The translations under genes and the position numbers were made by a program. A DNA stretch of 24,898 bases from Candidatus Wildermuthbacteria bacterium GWA2_46_15 (lineage in GTDB: Bacteria; Patescibacteriota; Minisyncoccia; Minisyncoccales; GWA2-46-15): the NCBI GenBank assembly GCA_001823105.1, contig MHTO01000025.1:19101-43998 (forward strand), written 5' to 3'. The notes below the pieces were generated by a model. The model was not told the DNA's origin. It worked only from the letters and a program-made list of their open reading frames with translations, and did no database searches. Shown here piece after piece: positions 5,955 to 13,936 of this stretch (position 1 is its first letter; each line of letters starts with the position of its first letter).

Positions 5955-7448
5955 ATGAAAACATTGGGGGGAATGCCCAAAACATTGGGTGAGATCAGAA
6001 AAACCAGGTTGGAGAAACTAAAAAGATTGAATCAATCCGGATTTTCTGGCTACCCCTCAGAAACCAAAAGAACCCACCAAGTAGGAGAGGCGATTGAGGG
6101 CTTCAAGGAGCTGGCGACTTTAAAGAAAGAAATCGTTCTCGCCGGCAGAATCAAATCTTTAAGGACCCACGGAAAACTGACTTTTCTAGACATTGAGGAT
6201 GGTTCCGGCAAAATCCAGGGGCTTTTAAGGGAGAATAATTTAGGAGAAAAGGGCTATCAGTTCTTCCTTGACCATTTTGATGTCGGTGATTTTGCCGAAC
6301 TTAAAGGAACGCTCTTTGAAACCAAAACCAAAGAAAAAACGCTGGACGTGACTGACTTTAAGATCATGTCGAAATCTTTAAGACCGTTACCGGAAAAATG
6401 GCACGGCCTGCAGGATGTTGAAGAAAGATACCGGAAAAGATATCTCGACTTAATTATGAATCCTAAGGTTAAAGAGGTTTTCCTGAAAAAATCGCAGGTA
6501 ATGAAATTATTGAGAGAATATTTAGATAAACAAGGCTTTATTGAAGTCAAAACCCCGGCCCTCCAGCCGATTTACGGTGGGGCTTCGGCCAAACCATTTG
6601 TTACCCATCATAACATTCTCAATATTGATCTTTATTTGAGAATCTCGGACGAACTTTATCTAAAAAGACTGATTGTCGGCGGTTTTGAAAAGGTTTATGA
6701 AATTTGCACTGATTTTAGGAACGAGGGAATCGACCGCTGGCATAATCCAGAATTCACAATGCTCGAATTTTATCAGGCCTACGCCAACTACAAAGACTTA
6801 ATGAAGATGACGGAACAAATGCTCTCGGAAATCGCCAAAAAAACAGCCGGTTCTTTGGTCGTCAAATACAACGAGGCGAAAATCGATTTTAAACCGCCGT
6901 GGAAAAGGGTTCCTTATTTAGAGGCTTTTAAGACCATGGCCGGAATTGACCTTGAAGAATACTCCACTTTCGAAAGCCTGAAAAAATTAACCGAGAAGAA
7001 AAAGATGGCCGTCGATTTTAAAACAGCGACTGACTTTCCAACCTTAGTAGATCATCTTTACAAAGAACTGATTCGGCCGAAGATCGTTAACCCGACATTT
7101 TTAATCGACCACCCTTATTCAATGCGCCCCCTGGCCAAAAGAAAAGCGAAAAGCCTGGACAAAGTTGAAAGCTTTCATTTGATTGCCGGCGGCATCGAGC
7201 TGGTCAACGCTTACTCCGAACTCAACGACCCTCAAGACCAAAAAACCAGATGGCAGGAAGAAATGACCAGAGGCAAAAAAGGGGCTAAAGAATATCAGGT
7301 TTTAGACGAAGATTACATCGAGGCCTTAGAATACGGCATGCCGCCGACAGCCGGCTGGGGCATGGGCGTTGACCGCTTTTGCGCTTTATTGACCGACCAG
7401 CATTCGATCAAAGACACGATTCTGTTCCCAACGATGAAACCAAAATAA
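5955..7448 (+). CDS. lysS: Lysyl-tRNA synthetase, class II
   Basis: A 497-residue class II LysRS that charges tRNA-Lys. The N-terminal OB-fold anticodon domain includes IVLAGRIKSLRTHGKLTFLD (about residues 55-74). The catalytic domain has motif 2 (ICTDFRNEGIDRWHNPEFTM, about 250-270) and motif 3 (GWGMGVDRFCALL, about 467-479). Two in-frame ATGs exist (5955 and 5973) because ACATTGGG-containing sequence is duplicated at the start (MKTLGGMPKTLGE); the second gives a more typical N-terminus, while the first fits the -10 box. No T-box precedes it. A tRNA-Lys gene lies far downstream at 24396. Confidence 0.96.
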   Translation: MKTLGGMPKTLGEIRKTRLEKLKRLNQSGFSGYPSETKRTHQVGEAIEGFKELATLKKEIVLAGRIKSLRTHGKLTFLDIEDGSGKIQGLLRENNLGEKGYQFFLDHFDVGDFAELKGTLFETKTKEKTLDVTDFKIMSKSLRPLPEKWHGLQDVEERYRKRYLDLIMNPKVKEVFLKKSQVMKLLREYLDKQGFIEVKTPALQPIYGGASAKPFVTHHNILNIDLYLRISDELYLKRLIVGGFEKVYEICTDFRNEGIDRWHNPEFTMLEFYQAYANYKDLMKMTEQMLSEIAKKTAGSLVVKYNEAKIDFKPPWKRVPYLEAFKTMAGIDLEEYSTFESLKKLTEKKKMAVDFKTATDFPTLVDHLYKELIRPKIVNPTFLIDHPYSMRPLAKRKAKSLDKVESFHLIAGGIELVNAYSELNDPQDQKTRWQEEMTRGKKGAKEYQVLDEDYIEALEYGMPPTAGWGMGVDRFCALLTDQHSIKDTILFPTMKPK

Positions 7449-7452
7449 TAGT

Positions 7453-7941
7453 ATGTTCACTCCTACCCACTTAGGACCATCATTACTTTTTTTGGCTATC
7501 AAACCAAAGATTTTTAACTCATGGGCTCTGCTTTTGGGCAGCGTCGTGATGGATTTTGAAAATGTTTTTTTGGTGATTTTAAATGTTCTAAAAGATTGTC
7601 CCGGCTGTTCTCACCATGGTTTTTTCCATTCAATTTTAGGGGCAATTTTCGGCAGCCTCTTGCTCGCTTTCGCCCTCGCCTTTGTGCTTAACTTAGTTAA
7701 GCACAATAAAAACGGTGATTCTCGACAAAAACTATTTTTCAGCAGCCTGCTCGGCTGGACGCTCCATATTCTCGCCGACAGCCTGGTCCACCGTGACGTC
7801 TTTTTATTCTGGCCCCTCAAAATAAATCCCTTTTTGGTCAGCTGGACCCTCTACTGGCCGCTCAGTTGGGGCCTAGGAATCCTCGGCCTGTTCTCTGCGA
7901 TCATCTTGTTGATCAGAATTGTTAGAAGTAAGCAAGCTTAG
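7453..7941 (+). CDS. YdjM/DUF457-like membrane-bound putative metal-dependent hydrolase
   Basis: A 162-residue membrane protein four bases after lysS. It has about four membrane segments and a pattern of conserved acidic and histidine residues at membrane edges: MFTPTHLG at the start, VVMDFE (about residues 32-37), HHGFFHS (about 54-60) and HILADSLVHRD...WP (about 105-121). This resembles the YdjM/DUF457 group annotated as inner-membrane putative metal-dependent hydrolases. The substrate is unknown. The last codons AAG CAA GCT TAG belong to the same hairpin repeat that closes mreD. Family assignment is by motif memory only. Confidence 0.65.
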   Translation: MFTPTHLGPSLLFLAIKPKIFNSWALLLGSVVMDFENVFLVILNVLKDCPGCSHHGFFHSILGAIFGSLLLAFALAFVLNLVKHNKNGDSRQKLFFSSLLGWTLHILADSLVHRDVFLFWPLKINPFLVSWTLYWPLSWGLGILGLFSAIILLIRIVRSKQA

Positions 7942-7957
7942 CCTTCCGAAGAAGGTA
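7926..7957 (+). repeat. Stop-associated hairpin repeat, copy 2
   Basis: AAGTAAGCAAGCTTAG is followed immediately by the hairpin CCTTC (7942-7946) CGAA GAAGG (7951-7955) and then TAA. The organisation matches copy 1 at 3326-3358, again with the TAG being a gene stop. The AAAAAAA that follows is on the wrong side for a plus-strand terminator. Confidence 0.65.
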
Positions 7958-7967
7958 AAAAAACGGC

Positions 7968-7996
7968 TTGACAACAAAAACTAATTGTTTAATATA
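7968..7996 (+). promoter_or_regulatory. Sigma70-type promoter of the serine T-box operon
   Basis: A perfect TTGACA (7968-7973) is followed by TAATAT (7990-7995, 16-base spacer) or AATATA (17-base spacer). Predicted start is near 8002, at the beginning of the T-box leader. Confidence 0.75.
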
Positions 7997-8002
7997 GAAA
8001 CA

Positions 8003-8215
8003 TAGTTTGAAAACAAGTTAAAAGCGATGAAAGGAGAATTCTCCCTCCTCGAGCTGACAGGGAAAATCGTTCAGAACTAACCTGTTCCGGGTACGCCCGT
8101 TAAAGCGTTAGCGACCCGCTACCAAATGGCGTCGGGTCCAAGGTTATTGCAGTAATGCGGTAATGAAATAAGGTGGCACCACGAGATTTCTCGTCCTTAT
8201 CAAAGGACGTTTTTT
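8003..8215 (+). promoter_or_regulatory. T-box riboswitch, probably tRNA-Ser responsive
   Basis: The leader contains the T-box sequence AAGGTGGCACCACG (8170-8183), followed by the antiterminator apical helix CGAGA/TCTCG (8182-8193) and a terminator CGTCCTT/AAGGACG with six T (8192-8215). The terminator's CCTT can alternatively pair with the AAGG of the T-box, the standard switch. T-box RNAs bind uncharged tRNA and then favour antitermination. The bulge here is TGGC, which pairs with a tRNA 3' end GCCA, that is, discriminator G73, as in tRNA-Ser. The downstream genes (phosphoserine phosphatase-like and SerRS) agree. A compact stem I closes with GCGAU/AUCGU (about 8023-8072). I could not assign the specifier codon with confidence. 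Confidence 0.9.
8192..8215 (+). terminator. T-box regulated terminator
   Basis: CGTCCTT (8192-8198), loop ATCA, AAGGACG (8203-8209), then TTTTTT. It is mutually exclusive with the antiterminator described for the T-box and lies 18 bases before the first structural gene. Confidence 0.88.
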
Positions 8216-8233
8216 GTTTTTGAAAAACAAAAC

Positions 8234-8950
8234 ATGAATAACGAATACGATATATCGGGCAATTTTGCCCGCTATAAAAAGAAATCAACCAAAAAGAGGG
8301 GATACGACATCGTCGTTTTTGACTGCGACAGCACCCTGACCAAAATCGAAGGCGTGGATCTATTGGCCGAACTCAAGGGCAGAGAAAAAGAGGTCAAGGC
8401 CCTGACCGAGATGACGATGAACGGCCATCTGCTTTTTTCTCAGGCCCTCCATCAAAGGCTGGAAATGGTAAAACCGACCAAAAAAGAACTGCTCTGGCTA
8501 GGAGGACAATATATTGAGAATAGATTATCCGACGCCAGAGAAGTGATCGCTCGTCTCAAAGAGGCCGGAAGAAAAGTTTATATTGTCACCGGTGGCTACC
8601 GAGAAGCGGTAGAAATATTGGCCGAATACCTTGGAGTTAAAAAAAGAAATGTTTTTGCTTTAGACTTGAAATTCGGTAAAAACGAAAATTATCTCGGGCC
8701 AAATTGGAAAAATCCGCTCTCTCAACACGACGGCAAACGGGAGATTTTACGACGAATTTCAAAACAGGGTAAAACCATTTTCGTCGGCGATGGCGCCACC
8801 GACCTAGAAACCAAAGACGTAGTTGACCTTTTTGTCGGTTTCGGCGGTGTCGTGGTTCGACCGATCGTCAAAGAAAACGCCGATGTCTTTTTGGAAGAAC
8901 TAAGTCTTTTGCCAATCTTGAAGATAGTTCAAAAAGGTCGAAAAACGTGA
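8234..8950 (+). CDS. serB: Phosphoserine phosphatase-like HAD hydrolase
   Basis: A 238-residue HAD-superfamily phosphatase. All four motifs are present: D30-C-D32-S-T (nucleophile and acid/base), T119 in VTGG, K168 in DGKREIL, and D186/D190 in VGDGATDLET (magnesium). EGVDLLAE after motif I and the helical cap up to about residue 100 are typical of SerB, which makes L-serine from O-phosphoserine. Its place behind a T-box that looks seryl-specific and before serS supports a serine role. I see no serA or serC here, so the enzyme might instead salvage phosphoserine or dephosphorylate a related compound. A 22-residue basic N-terminal extension precedes the HAD core. No Shine-Dalgarno is seen. Confidence 0.82.
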   Translation: MNNEYDISGNFARYKKKSTKKRGYDIVVFDCDSTLTKIEGVDLLAELKGREKEVKALTEMTMNGHLLFSQALHQRLEMVKPTKKELLWLGGQYIENRLSDAREVIARLKEAGRKVYIVTGGYREAVEILAEYLGVKKRNVFALDLKFGKNENYLGPNWKNPLSQHDGKREILRRISKQGKTIFVGDGATDLETKDVVDLFVGFGGVVVRPIVKENADVFLEELSLLPILKIVQKGRKT

Positions 8951-8982
8951 TAAGATTAACAAGAACAAATAATTAAAAAACT

Positions 8983-10245
8983 ATGCTAGACATCAAACTC
9001 ATCCGCCAGAATCCGGAATTAGTCAAAGAGGGCTGCCGTAAAAAGCAGGTTAAAGTCGACATCGACCGGCTCTTGGAAATCGACAAAAAAAGGAGAGAAC
9101 TAATGTTGGCCCTCGAGGATATCCGCGCCCAGAAGAACAAGGCCAATGACGAGATTAAGCAGATTCACGACAAGTCAGAAAGGGAAGTCGTCATCCTCAA
9201 AATGCGAGAGCTGGATAAGGGCAATGACCGATTAGAAGCTGAATTTAAGGAAATTGACGCCGAATTCCAGGGATTATTGAGATCAATTCCAAACCTCCCT
9301 TTAGAGTCGGTGCCAGAAGGCAAAGATGACACGGAAAACAAAGTTATCAGGGAGGTGGGAAAAAGGACGAAATTCGATTTTGCCCATAAAGACTATCTCG
9401 AACTCGGCCAGAACCTGGATTTGATTGACACTGAGAGAGCGGGAAAAACCTCCGGTTCCCGTTTTGGCTTTCTCAAGAACGAAGCGGCTCTATTAGAATT
9501 TGCCATCATCAGTCTGGCCATGGAAACAGCCGGAAAGCGCGGCTTCATCCCTATTGTGCCGCCCGTCCTATTAAAACCGGAAATGATGGAGGGCATGGGC
9601 TATATTGAAAGAGGCGGAGAAGAAATCTACTTCCTGGAAAAAGACAACCTTTATCTCGTCGGCACCTCAGAACAAATTATCGGCTCCATGCACGCCGATG
9701 AGATCTTCGAAGAAAAAGATTTGCCTCAGCGCTACATTGGTTTCTCTTCCTGCTTTAGACGGGAAGCGGGCAGCTATGGCAAAGACACTCGAGGCATCCT
9801 GAGGGTCCATCAATTTGACAAGGCGGAAATGTTCAGTTTTTGTCCTCCGGAAAAGTCAGTCGGAGAACATCAGCTTCTTCTTTCAATTGAAGAAGAATTG
9901 ATGCAGAAACTCGAATTGCCCTACCATGTTTTGCAGATTTGCGGGGGAGATTTGGGAGACCCGGCCGCGGCCAAATATGATCTTGAGGTCTGGCTGCCGA
10001 GTCAAGAGAAATACCGAGAAACCCATTCAACTTCAAACTGTACCGATTATCAGGCCAGACGGTTAAATATCCGTTATCGGAAAAAAGACGGCTCGCTAGA
10101 ATTCGTTCATACTCTCAACGGCACGGCCTTTGCCGTTGGTCGAACTTTAATTGCCATCTTGGAAAACTATCAGCAAAAGGATGGTTCAATTAAAACACCG
10201 AAGGCGCTGCAAAAATACGTCGACTTTAAGGAAATAAAGAGATAG
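8983..10245 (+). CDS. serS: Seryl-tRNA synthetase
   Basis: A 420-residue class II SerRS that charges tRNA-Ser. The N-terminal long antiparallel coiled coil that grips the tRNA-Ser variable arm runs about residues 28-100. The catalytic core follows, with the serine pocket GTSEQ (about 227-231), motif 2 (FSSCFRREAGSYGKDTRG, about 253-270) and motif 3 (NGTAFAVGRTLIAILENYQ, about 379-397). Motif 3 reads NGTAFA where many bacterial enzymes have NGSGLA or NGTALA. It lies 32 bases after the phosphatase and shares its T-box leader. Length is normal. Confidence 0.97.
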   Translation: MLDIKLIRQNPELVKEGCRKKQVKVDIDRLLEIDKKRRELMLALEDIRAQKNKANDEIKQIHDKSEREVVILKMRELDKGNDRLEAEFKEIDAEFQGLLRSIPNLPLESVPEGKDDTENKVIREVGKRTKFDFAHKDYLELGQNLDLIDTERAGKTSGSRFGFLKNEAALLEFAIISLAMETAGKRGFIPIVPPVLLKPEMMEGMGYIERGGEEIYFLEKDNLYLVGTSEQIIGSMHADEIFEEKDLPQRYIGFSSCFRREAGSYGKDTRGILRVHQFDKAEMFSFCPPEKSVGEHQLLLSIEEELMQKLELPYHVLQICGGDLGDPAAAKYDLEVWLPSQEKYRETHSTSNCTDYQARRLNIRYRKKDGSLEFVHTLNGTAFAVGRTLIAILENYQQKDGSIKTPKALQKYVDFKEIKR

Positions 10246-10248
10246 AGA

Positions 10249-10995
10249 ATGGAAATAAACAAACCGACGATTTTAATCCTCCATGGCTGGGGCTCGTCTT
10301 CTGATTCCTGGGTTAAGGTTGGAGAAATATTAAAAAGCCAGGGCTATCAGGTTTTCCGCCCTGACCTCCCGGGCTTTGGCCTTGAGGCGCCGCCGACAAC
10401 CGCCTGGGGAATCGATGACTACCTCGAATGGGTGAACCGATTTTATCTTCAGAATAACCTCAAAGGATTTTTCTTGCTGGGCCATTCTTTTGGAGGAAGG
10501 GTGGCCATTAAGTTTGCTGTTCGTTATCCAGAAAAATTAAAAGGGCTTATTCTTTTTTCGGCCGCCGGCGTCACTCCTCGACCCAAGTTTAAGCTTTCTC
10601 TGATTTCTATTTTGAGTAAAATCGGAGGCGGGATCTTATCTCTGCCGGTTTTGAACTTATTCAAAACAGCCGTCAGAAAAACCGTCTATTTTGTCTTAGG
10701 AACCCGTGACTATTATTTCCTCTCCAATGAAACTATGCGAGAGACATTTAAGAAGACGATTGAAGAAGACCTCAGTTCTTCCCTTAATCAGATAAAGGCC
10801 AAAACATTGATTGTTTGGGGAGAAAAAGATTATGTTACCCCTTTAGGAGATGCCCGGAGAATGAACCGGGAAATTCCCAATTCTCTTATTAAAACTATTC
10901 CGGACGAAGGACACAATATCCATTTAAAGTCTCCGGGGAAGTTGTCCCGAGAAATAATCTGGTTTTTAAATAGCTTAAAGGAAAATGATGGCTAA
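10249..10995 (+). CDS. Alpha/beta-fold hydrolase
   Basis: A 248-residue alpha/beta hydrolase without signal peptide. The oxyanion region HGWG is at residues 12-15, the nucleophile elbow GHSFGG at 78-83 (Ser80), the acid Asp194 in WGEKDYVTP and the base His222 in EGHNIHL, so the triad is complete. A lid region lies about 110-170. The substrate cannot be told from sequence; esterases, lipases and C-C hydrolases share this layout. It starts three bases after serS and its end overlaps the following Mur-like ligase gene, so it belongs to the same transcription unit and may serve envelope or lipid-linked precursor chemistry. Confidence 0.85.
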   Translation: MEINKPTILILHGWGSSSDSWVKVGEILKSQGYQVFRPDLPGFGLEAPPTTAWGIDDYLEWVNRFYLQNNLKGFFLLGHSFGGRVAIKFAVRYPEKLKGLILFSAAGVTPRPKFKLSLISILSKIGGGILSLPVLNLFKTAVRKTVYFVLGTRDYYFLSNETMRETFKKTIEEDLSSSLNQIKAKTLIVWGEKDYVTPLGDARRMNREIPNSLIKTIPDEGHNIHLKSPGKLSREIIWFLNSLKENDG

Positions 10996-12637
10996 GTTTT
11001 TGCTGATTTTATCCTTAAGTTTTTTTTGGCTCGCCCGCGAACTGAAAATCGCCCTTTTTTATCTTTACCTTTGGCAGTTAAAAGAATATCACCTGGGTCG
11101 GTTTTACGACCATTTCCGAACCGAAAAAAGCAAGAGGCTGATTTTCCACCCTTTGAAGATTGCCAAAATCCTGCTTTTCTTAATTTATATCTGTTTTTTC
11201 TTCTTTCCCACGATCGCTTTTTTACTCAACTCCTTGTGGCTTTTTTCGCTCTTGATCATCTATGGTCTCGAGGCGGTCGTCTTTCTTAAAGACGTTTTCC
11301 GGAAAACTTTGAAGAAGCCGACCCTGACGATTAAAACGGTTTTCCTCGGCTTGGTCGTCATTTCTGCCTTGGGATCGGGGCTGATTCTGGCCAAAGTTGT
11401 CTTCCCGAACGATTTTCAGAAATTCCTGCTGACCCTTCTCGTTTTAGACATTTTTTCTCCTTTCTTAATTTCTTTACTGGTCATTTCTTTCCAGCCGTTA
11501 ACTATCATTTGGCAAAAAAGTATTATTGAGAAAGCCAAAAGGAAGCGGGCGCAGTTCAAAAACCTCGTCGTTATCGGCATTACGGGCAGCTACGGCAAAA
11601 CTTCAACCAAAGAGTTCCTCGCCACCATCCTGTCTCAGAAATTAAATGTCCTACGGACTAAAGAGCATCAGAATTCCGAGATGGGCATCTCCCGCTGTGT
11701 TTTAGACGAATTAAACGAGAATCACCAAGTTTTTGTCGTGGAAATGGGAGCCTATGGGGTGGGCGGGATCAAGCTCTTGGCCGACATCGTTAAGCCCCAA
11801 ATCGGCATTGTCACCGGCATCAATGAACAACACCTGGCCCTTTTCGGAACAATGGAAAACCTCATTTCCGCCGAAGGCGGACAGGAGCTGATCGAAAGCC
11901 TGCCTAAAAATGGAGTTGTCATTCTGAACGGAAATAGTCAACTGGTCATGTCCAACTTCCGTTTTTTGGCCCTGGATTTAAAATCCCAGATCTTCTGTTC
12001 CACCAAAGAAAAAATGGACATCTGGGCCGAAGACATTAAAACAGAAAAGGACCGGCTCTCTTTCCGGATTGTTTCTAAAGACGGCCAGGCGGCCAACTTC
12101 AAAGTCAATTTGGTCGGCCGGCAAGATGTGGAGAATATTTTATTAACCGCCGGCGGCGCCAAAGAGCTGGGTTTTACTCTTGAAGAAATCGCCCGAGCGG
12201 CGGAAAGAATAAAGCCAGATCAAGGCGCCCTGAAGCTTTTAAAGGGGAGTGGGGGAGTTGACCTTATTGATTCAACCTATTCCGCCAATACCAATGGCGT
12301 CCTGGCCGCCCTCGACCATCTCAAGCTCTGGTCGGGGAAGAAGATCATTATTATGCCCTGTTTGATTGAATTGGGCTCGGTTTCAATTGAAGCGCACCGT
12401 CAGATCGGCAAAAAGATTGCCGAAGTTTGCGATCTGGGCGTCATCACTACGCAGGACAAGTTTGCCGAGATTAAAGAAGAGGCGGTTCGCCTGGGGATGA
12501 ATCCTAATAATATTTTGTCTTTGGAAGATCCGCGGGAAATCTGGGAAAAAATCAAGGGTTTTTGCCAAGAGGGCAATGTTTTGCTTCTGGAAGGCCGCGT
12601 CCCGCCGGAAATATTAGCAAAAGCTCAGGAGCCTTAA
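10985..12637 (+). CDS. MurF-like ATP-dependent ligase with N-terminal membrane domain
   Basis: A 550-residue protein. The first 190 residues are a membrane domain of about five helices (about 5-20, 62-80, 82-101, 117-137, 146-170). From 195 it is a Mur-ligase: P-loop G198-ITGSYGKTST (Lys205), EMGAYGVGGIKLLADIVKP (about 257-275), then TGINEQHL. The C-terminal domain has the MurF-like block DSTYSANTNGVLAALDHL and H-R-Q-I-G. The usual MurF substrate-binding first domain is absent and replaced by the membrane domain, which suggests a membrane-bound or lipid-linked substrate. MurF adds D-Ala-D-Ala to the UDP-muramyl peptide; whether this protein does the same is unproven. Two start codons (10985, 10988) overlap the hydrolase gene. 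Confidence 0.82.
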   Translation: MMAKFLLILSLSFFWLARELKIALFYLYLWQLKEYHLGRFYDHFRTEKSKRLIFHPLKIAKILLFLIYICFFFFPTIAFLLNSLWLFSLLIIYGLEAVVFLKDVFRKTLKKPTLTIKTVFLGLVVISALGSGLILAKVVFPNDFQKFLLTLLVLDIFSPFLISLLVISFQPLTIIWQKSIIEKAKRKRAQFKNLVVIGITGSYGKTSTKEFLATILSQKLNVLRTKEHQNSEMGISRCVLDELNENHQVFVVEMGAYGVGGIKLLADIVKPQIGIVTGINEQHLALFGTMENLISAEGGQELIESLPKNGVVILNGNSQLVMSNFRFLALDLKSQIFCSTKEKMDIWAEDIKTEKDRLSFRIVSKDGQAANFKVNLVGRQDVENILLTAGGAKELGFTLEEIARAAERIKPDQGALKLLKGSGGVDLIDSTYSANTNGVLAALDHLKLWSGKKIIIMPCLIELGSVSIEAHRQIGKKIAEVCDLGVITTQDKFAEIKEEAVRLGMNPNNILSLEDPREIWEKIKGFCQEGNVLLLEGRVPPEILAKAQEP

Positions 12638-12643
12638 AAAAAC

Positions 12644-13936
12644 ATGTTCGATCAAAAATGGCCCGTACTCATCTCGCTTTCACCCAATACCGAAAAAGAC
12701 GATCTGTCTCTGGCTTTGAAATTACTTTTCTGGCCTTGGCGTTGGAAGACAACGAATTACCATGGCGACCGCATCAGTACTTCGTCATTGGAGAATGAAT
12801 TCAAGCAGTATTTAGGCATAAAACATGCTTTTACTTTTAATAGCGGCCGGACCGCCTGGTGGGCCATTCTCAAAGCTCTAAACCTCAAAGAGGGGAGCGA
12901 AGTTCTCATTCAGGCTTTCACCTGCAACGCCGTAGTCAACCCGGTCCGCTGGACTGGTTTTGAGCCGGTTTTCGTCGATATCAACGAAAGAACATTGAAT
13001 ATTGATCCCGTGGACCTGGAGAGAAAAATTACTTCGGCCAGCCGGGTTGTCTTGGTGCAACACACCTTCGGTCTCGCGGCCGAGATGGAAAAGATTTTGG
13101 GCATCTGCCAAAGACACAATCTGGTCCTGATCGAAGACTGCGCGCACAGCCTCGGCGCCACTGATCAAGGAAAAAGGCTGGGTACTTTGGGGAAAGCGGC
13201 CTTTTTCAGCTTTGGCCGGGACAAGGTCATTTCCTCGGTCTATGGCGGACTAGCCGTGACCGATGACGACGAACTGGGAAAGAAATTGAAAGAATTTCAA
13301 TCAAGACTGCCCCAGCCGTCTCGTTTTTGGATCTGCCAACAGCTTCTTCACCCCGTCTTGACCAACCTTTTGGTCATTCCTCTGTACGGCCTGGCCGGGA
13401 TGGGTCGATGGTTATTGATTTTGCTGCAGAAAATCGGCCTACTCTCTAAAGCGGTGAGCGGAAAAGAGAAGCGGGGAGAAAAGACTTCTGGCCTACTTCA
13501 AAGAATGCCCGACGTCTTGATTCTTCTCGCCGAAAATCAGTTCAAAAAGCTGGATCGTTTCGTTGCTCACCAAAGAGAAATTGCTCGGTTCTACGATGAA
13601 AATCTGACTAACCCTGAACTGATCTTGCCGCCGGCCCGATCGGGCCGCATCTATCTGCGCTACCCGCTTTTGCTTAAAAACGGGAAGACCGATAAAATGT
13701 TAGATGGAGCCCGGCGAAAAGGAATCTTCCTGGACGACGGCTGGAGGAAAACCGTCGTCACCCCGCCCGACACCGATCAGGCGAAGATGGGATACCGAGC
13801 GGGGGAGTGTCCAGCTGCAGAAAGGACGGCCCAGAGAATTTTAAATTTGCCGACGCACGTCAAAGTCTCCAGGGAGAAAGCGCGGCGAATCGTGGATTTT
13901 CTAAATAACTATCGTGGAGATCAGAGAAATCACTGA
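12644..13936 (+). CDS. DegT/DnrJ/EryC1/StrS-family PLP aminotransferase
   Basis: A 430-residue fold-type I PLP enzyme. Landmarks are SGRTA (residues 67-71, cofactor phosphate contact), the ring-binding aspartate in IEDCAH (Asp165) and the Schiff-base lysine Lys194 in FSFGRDKVISSVYGG. Family members aminate keto-sugars used for surface polysaccharide or act on related substrates; the substrate here is unknown. An insertion of hydrophobic character around residues 225-265 (LLHPVLTNLLVIPLYGLAGM) is unusual and may touch the membrane. The gene starts six bases after the Mur-like ligase and overlaps the FemAB-like gene by 23 bases, which suggests linked envelope functions. Confidence 0.85.
   Translation: MFDQKWPVLISLSPNTEKDDLSLALKLLFWPWRWKTTNYHGDRISTSSLENEFKQYLGIKHAFTFNSGRTAWWAILKALNLKEGSEVLIQAFTCNAVVNPVRWTGFEPVFVDINERTLNIDPVDLERKITSASRVVLVQHTFGLAAEMEKILGICQRHNLVLIEDCAHSLGATDQGKRLGTLGKAAFFSFGRDKVISSVYGGLAVTDDDELGKKLKEFQSRLPQPSRFWICQQLLHPVLTNLLVIPLYGLAGMGRWLLILLQKIGLLSKAVSGKEKRGEKTSGLLQRMPDVLILLAENQFKKLDRFVAHQREIARFYDENLTNPELILPPARSGRIYLRYPLLLKNGKTDKMLDGARRKGIFLDDGWRKTVVTPPDTDQAKMGYRAGECPAAERTAQRILNLPTHVKVSREKARRIVDFLNNYRGDQRNH

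Noticed and set aside
12562..12798. Small plus-strand frame across the MurF-like/DegT junction
   Set aside because: It overlaps two well-supported genes in another frame and shows no domain.
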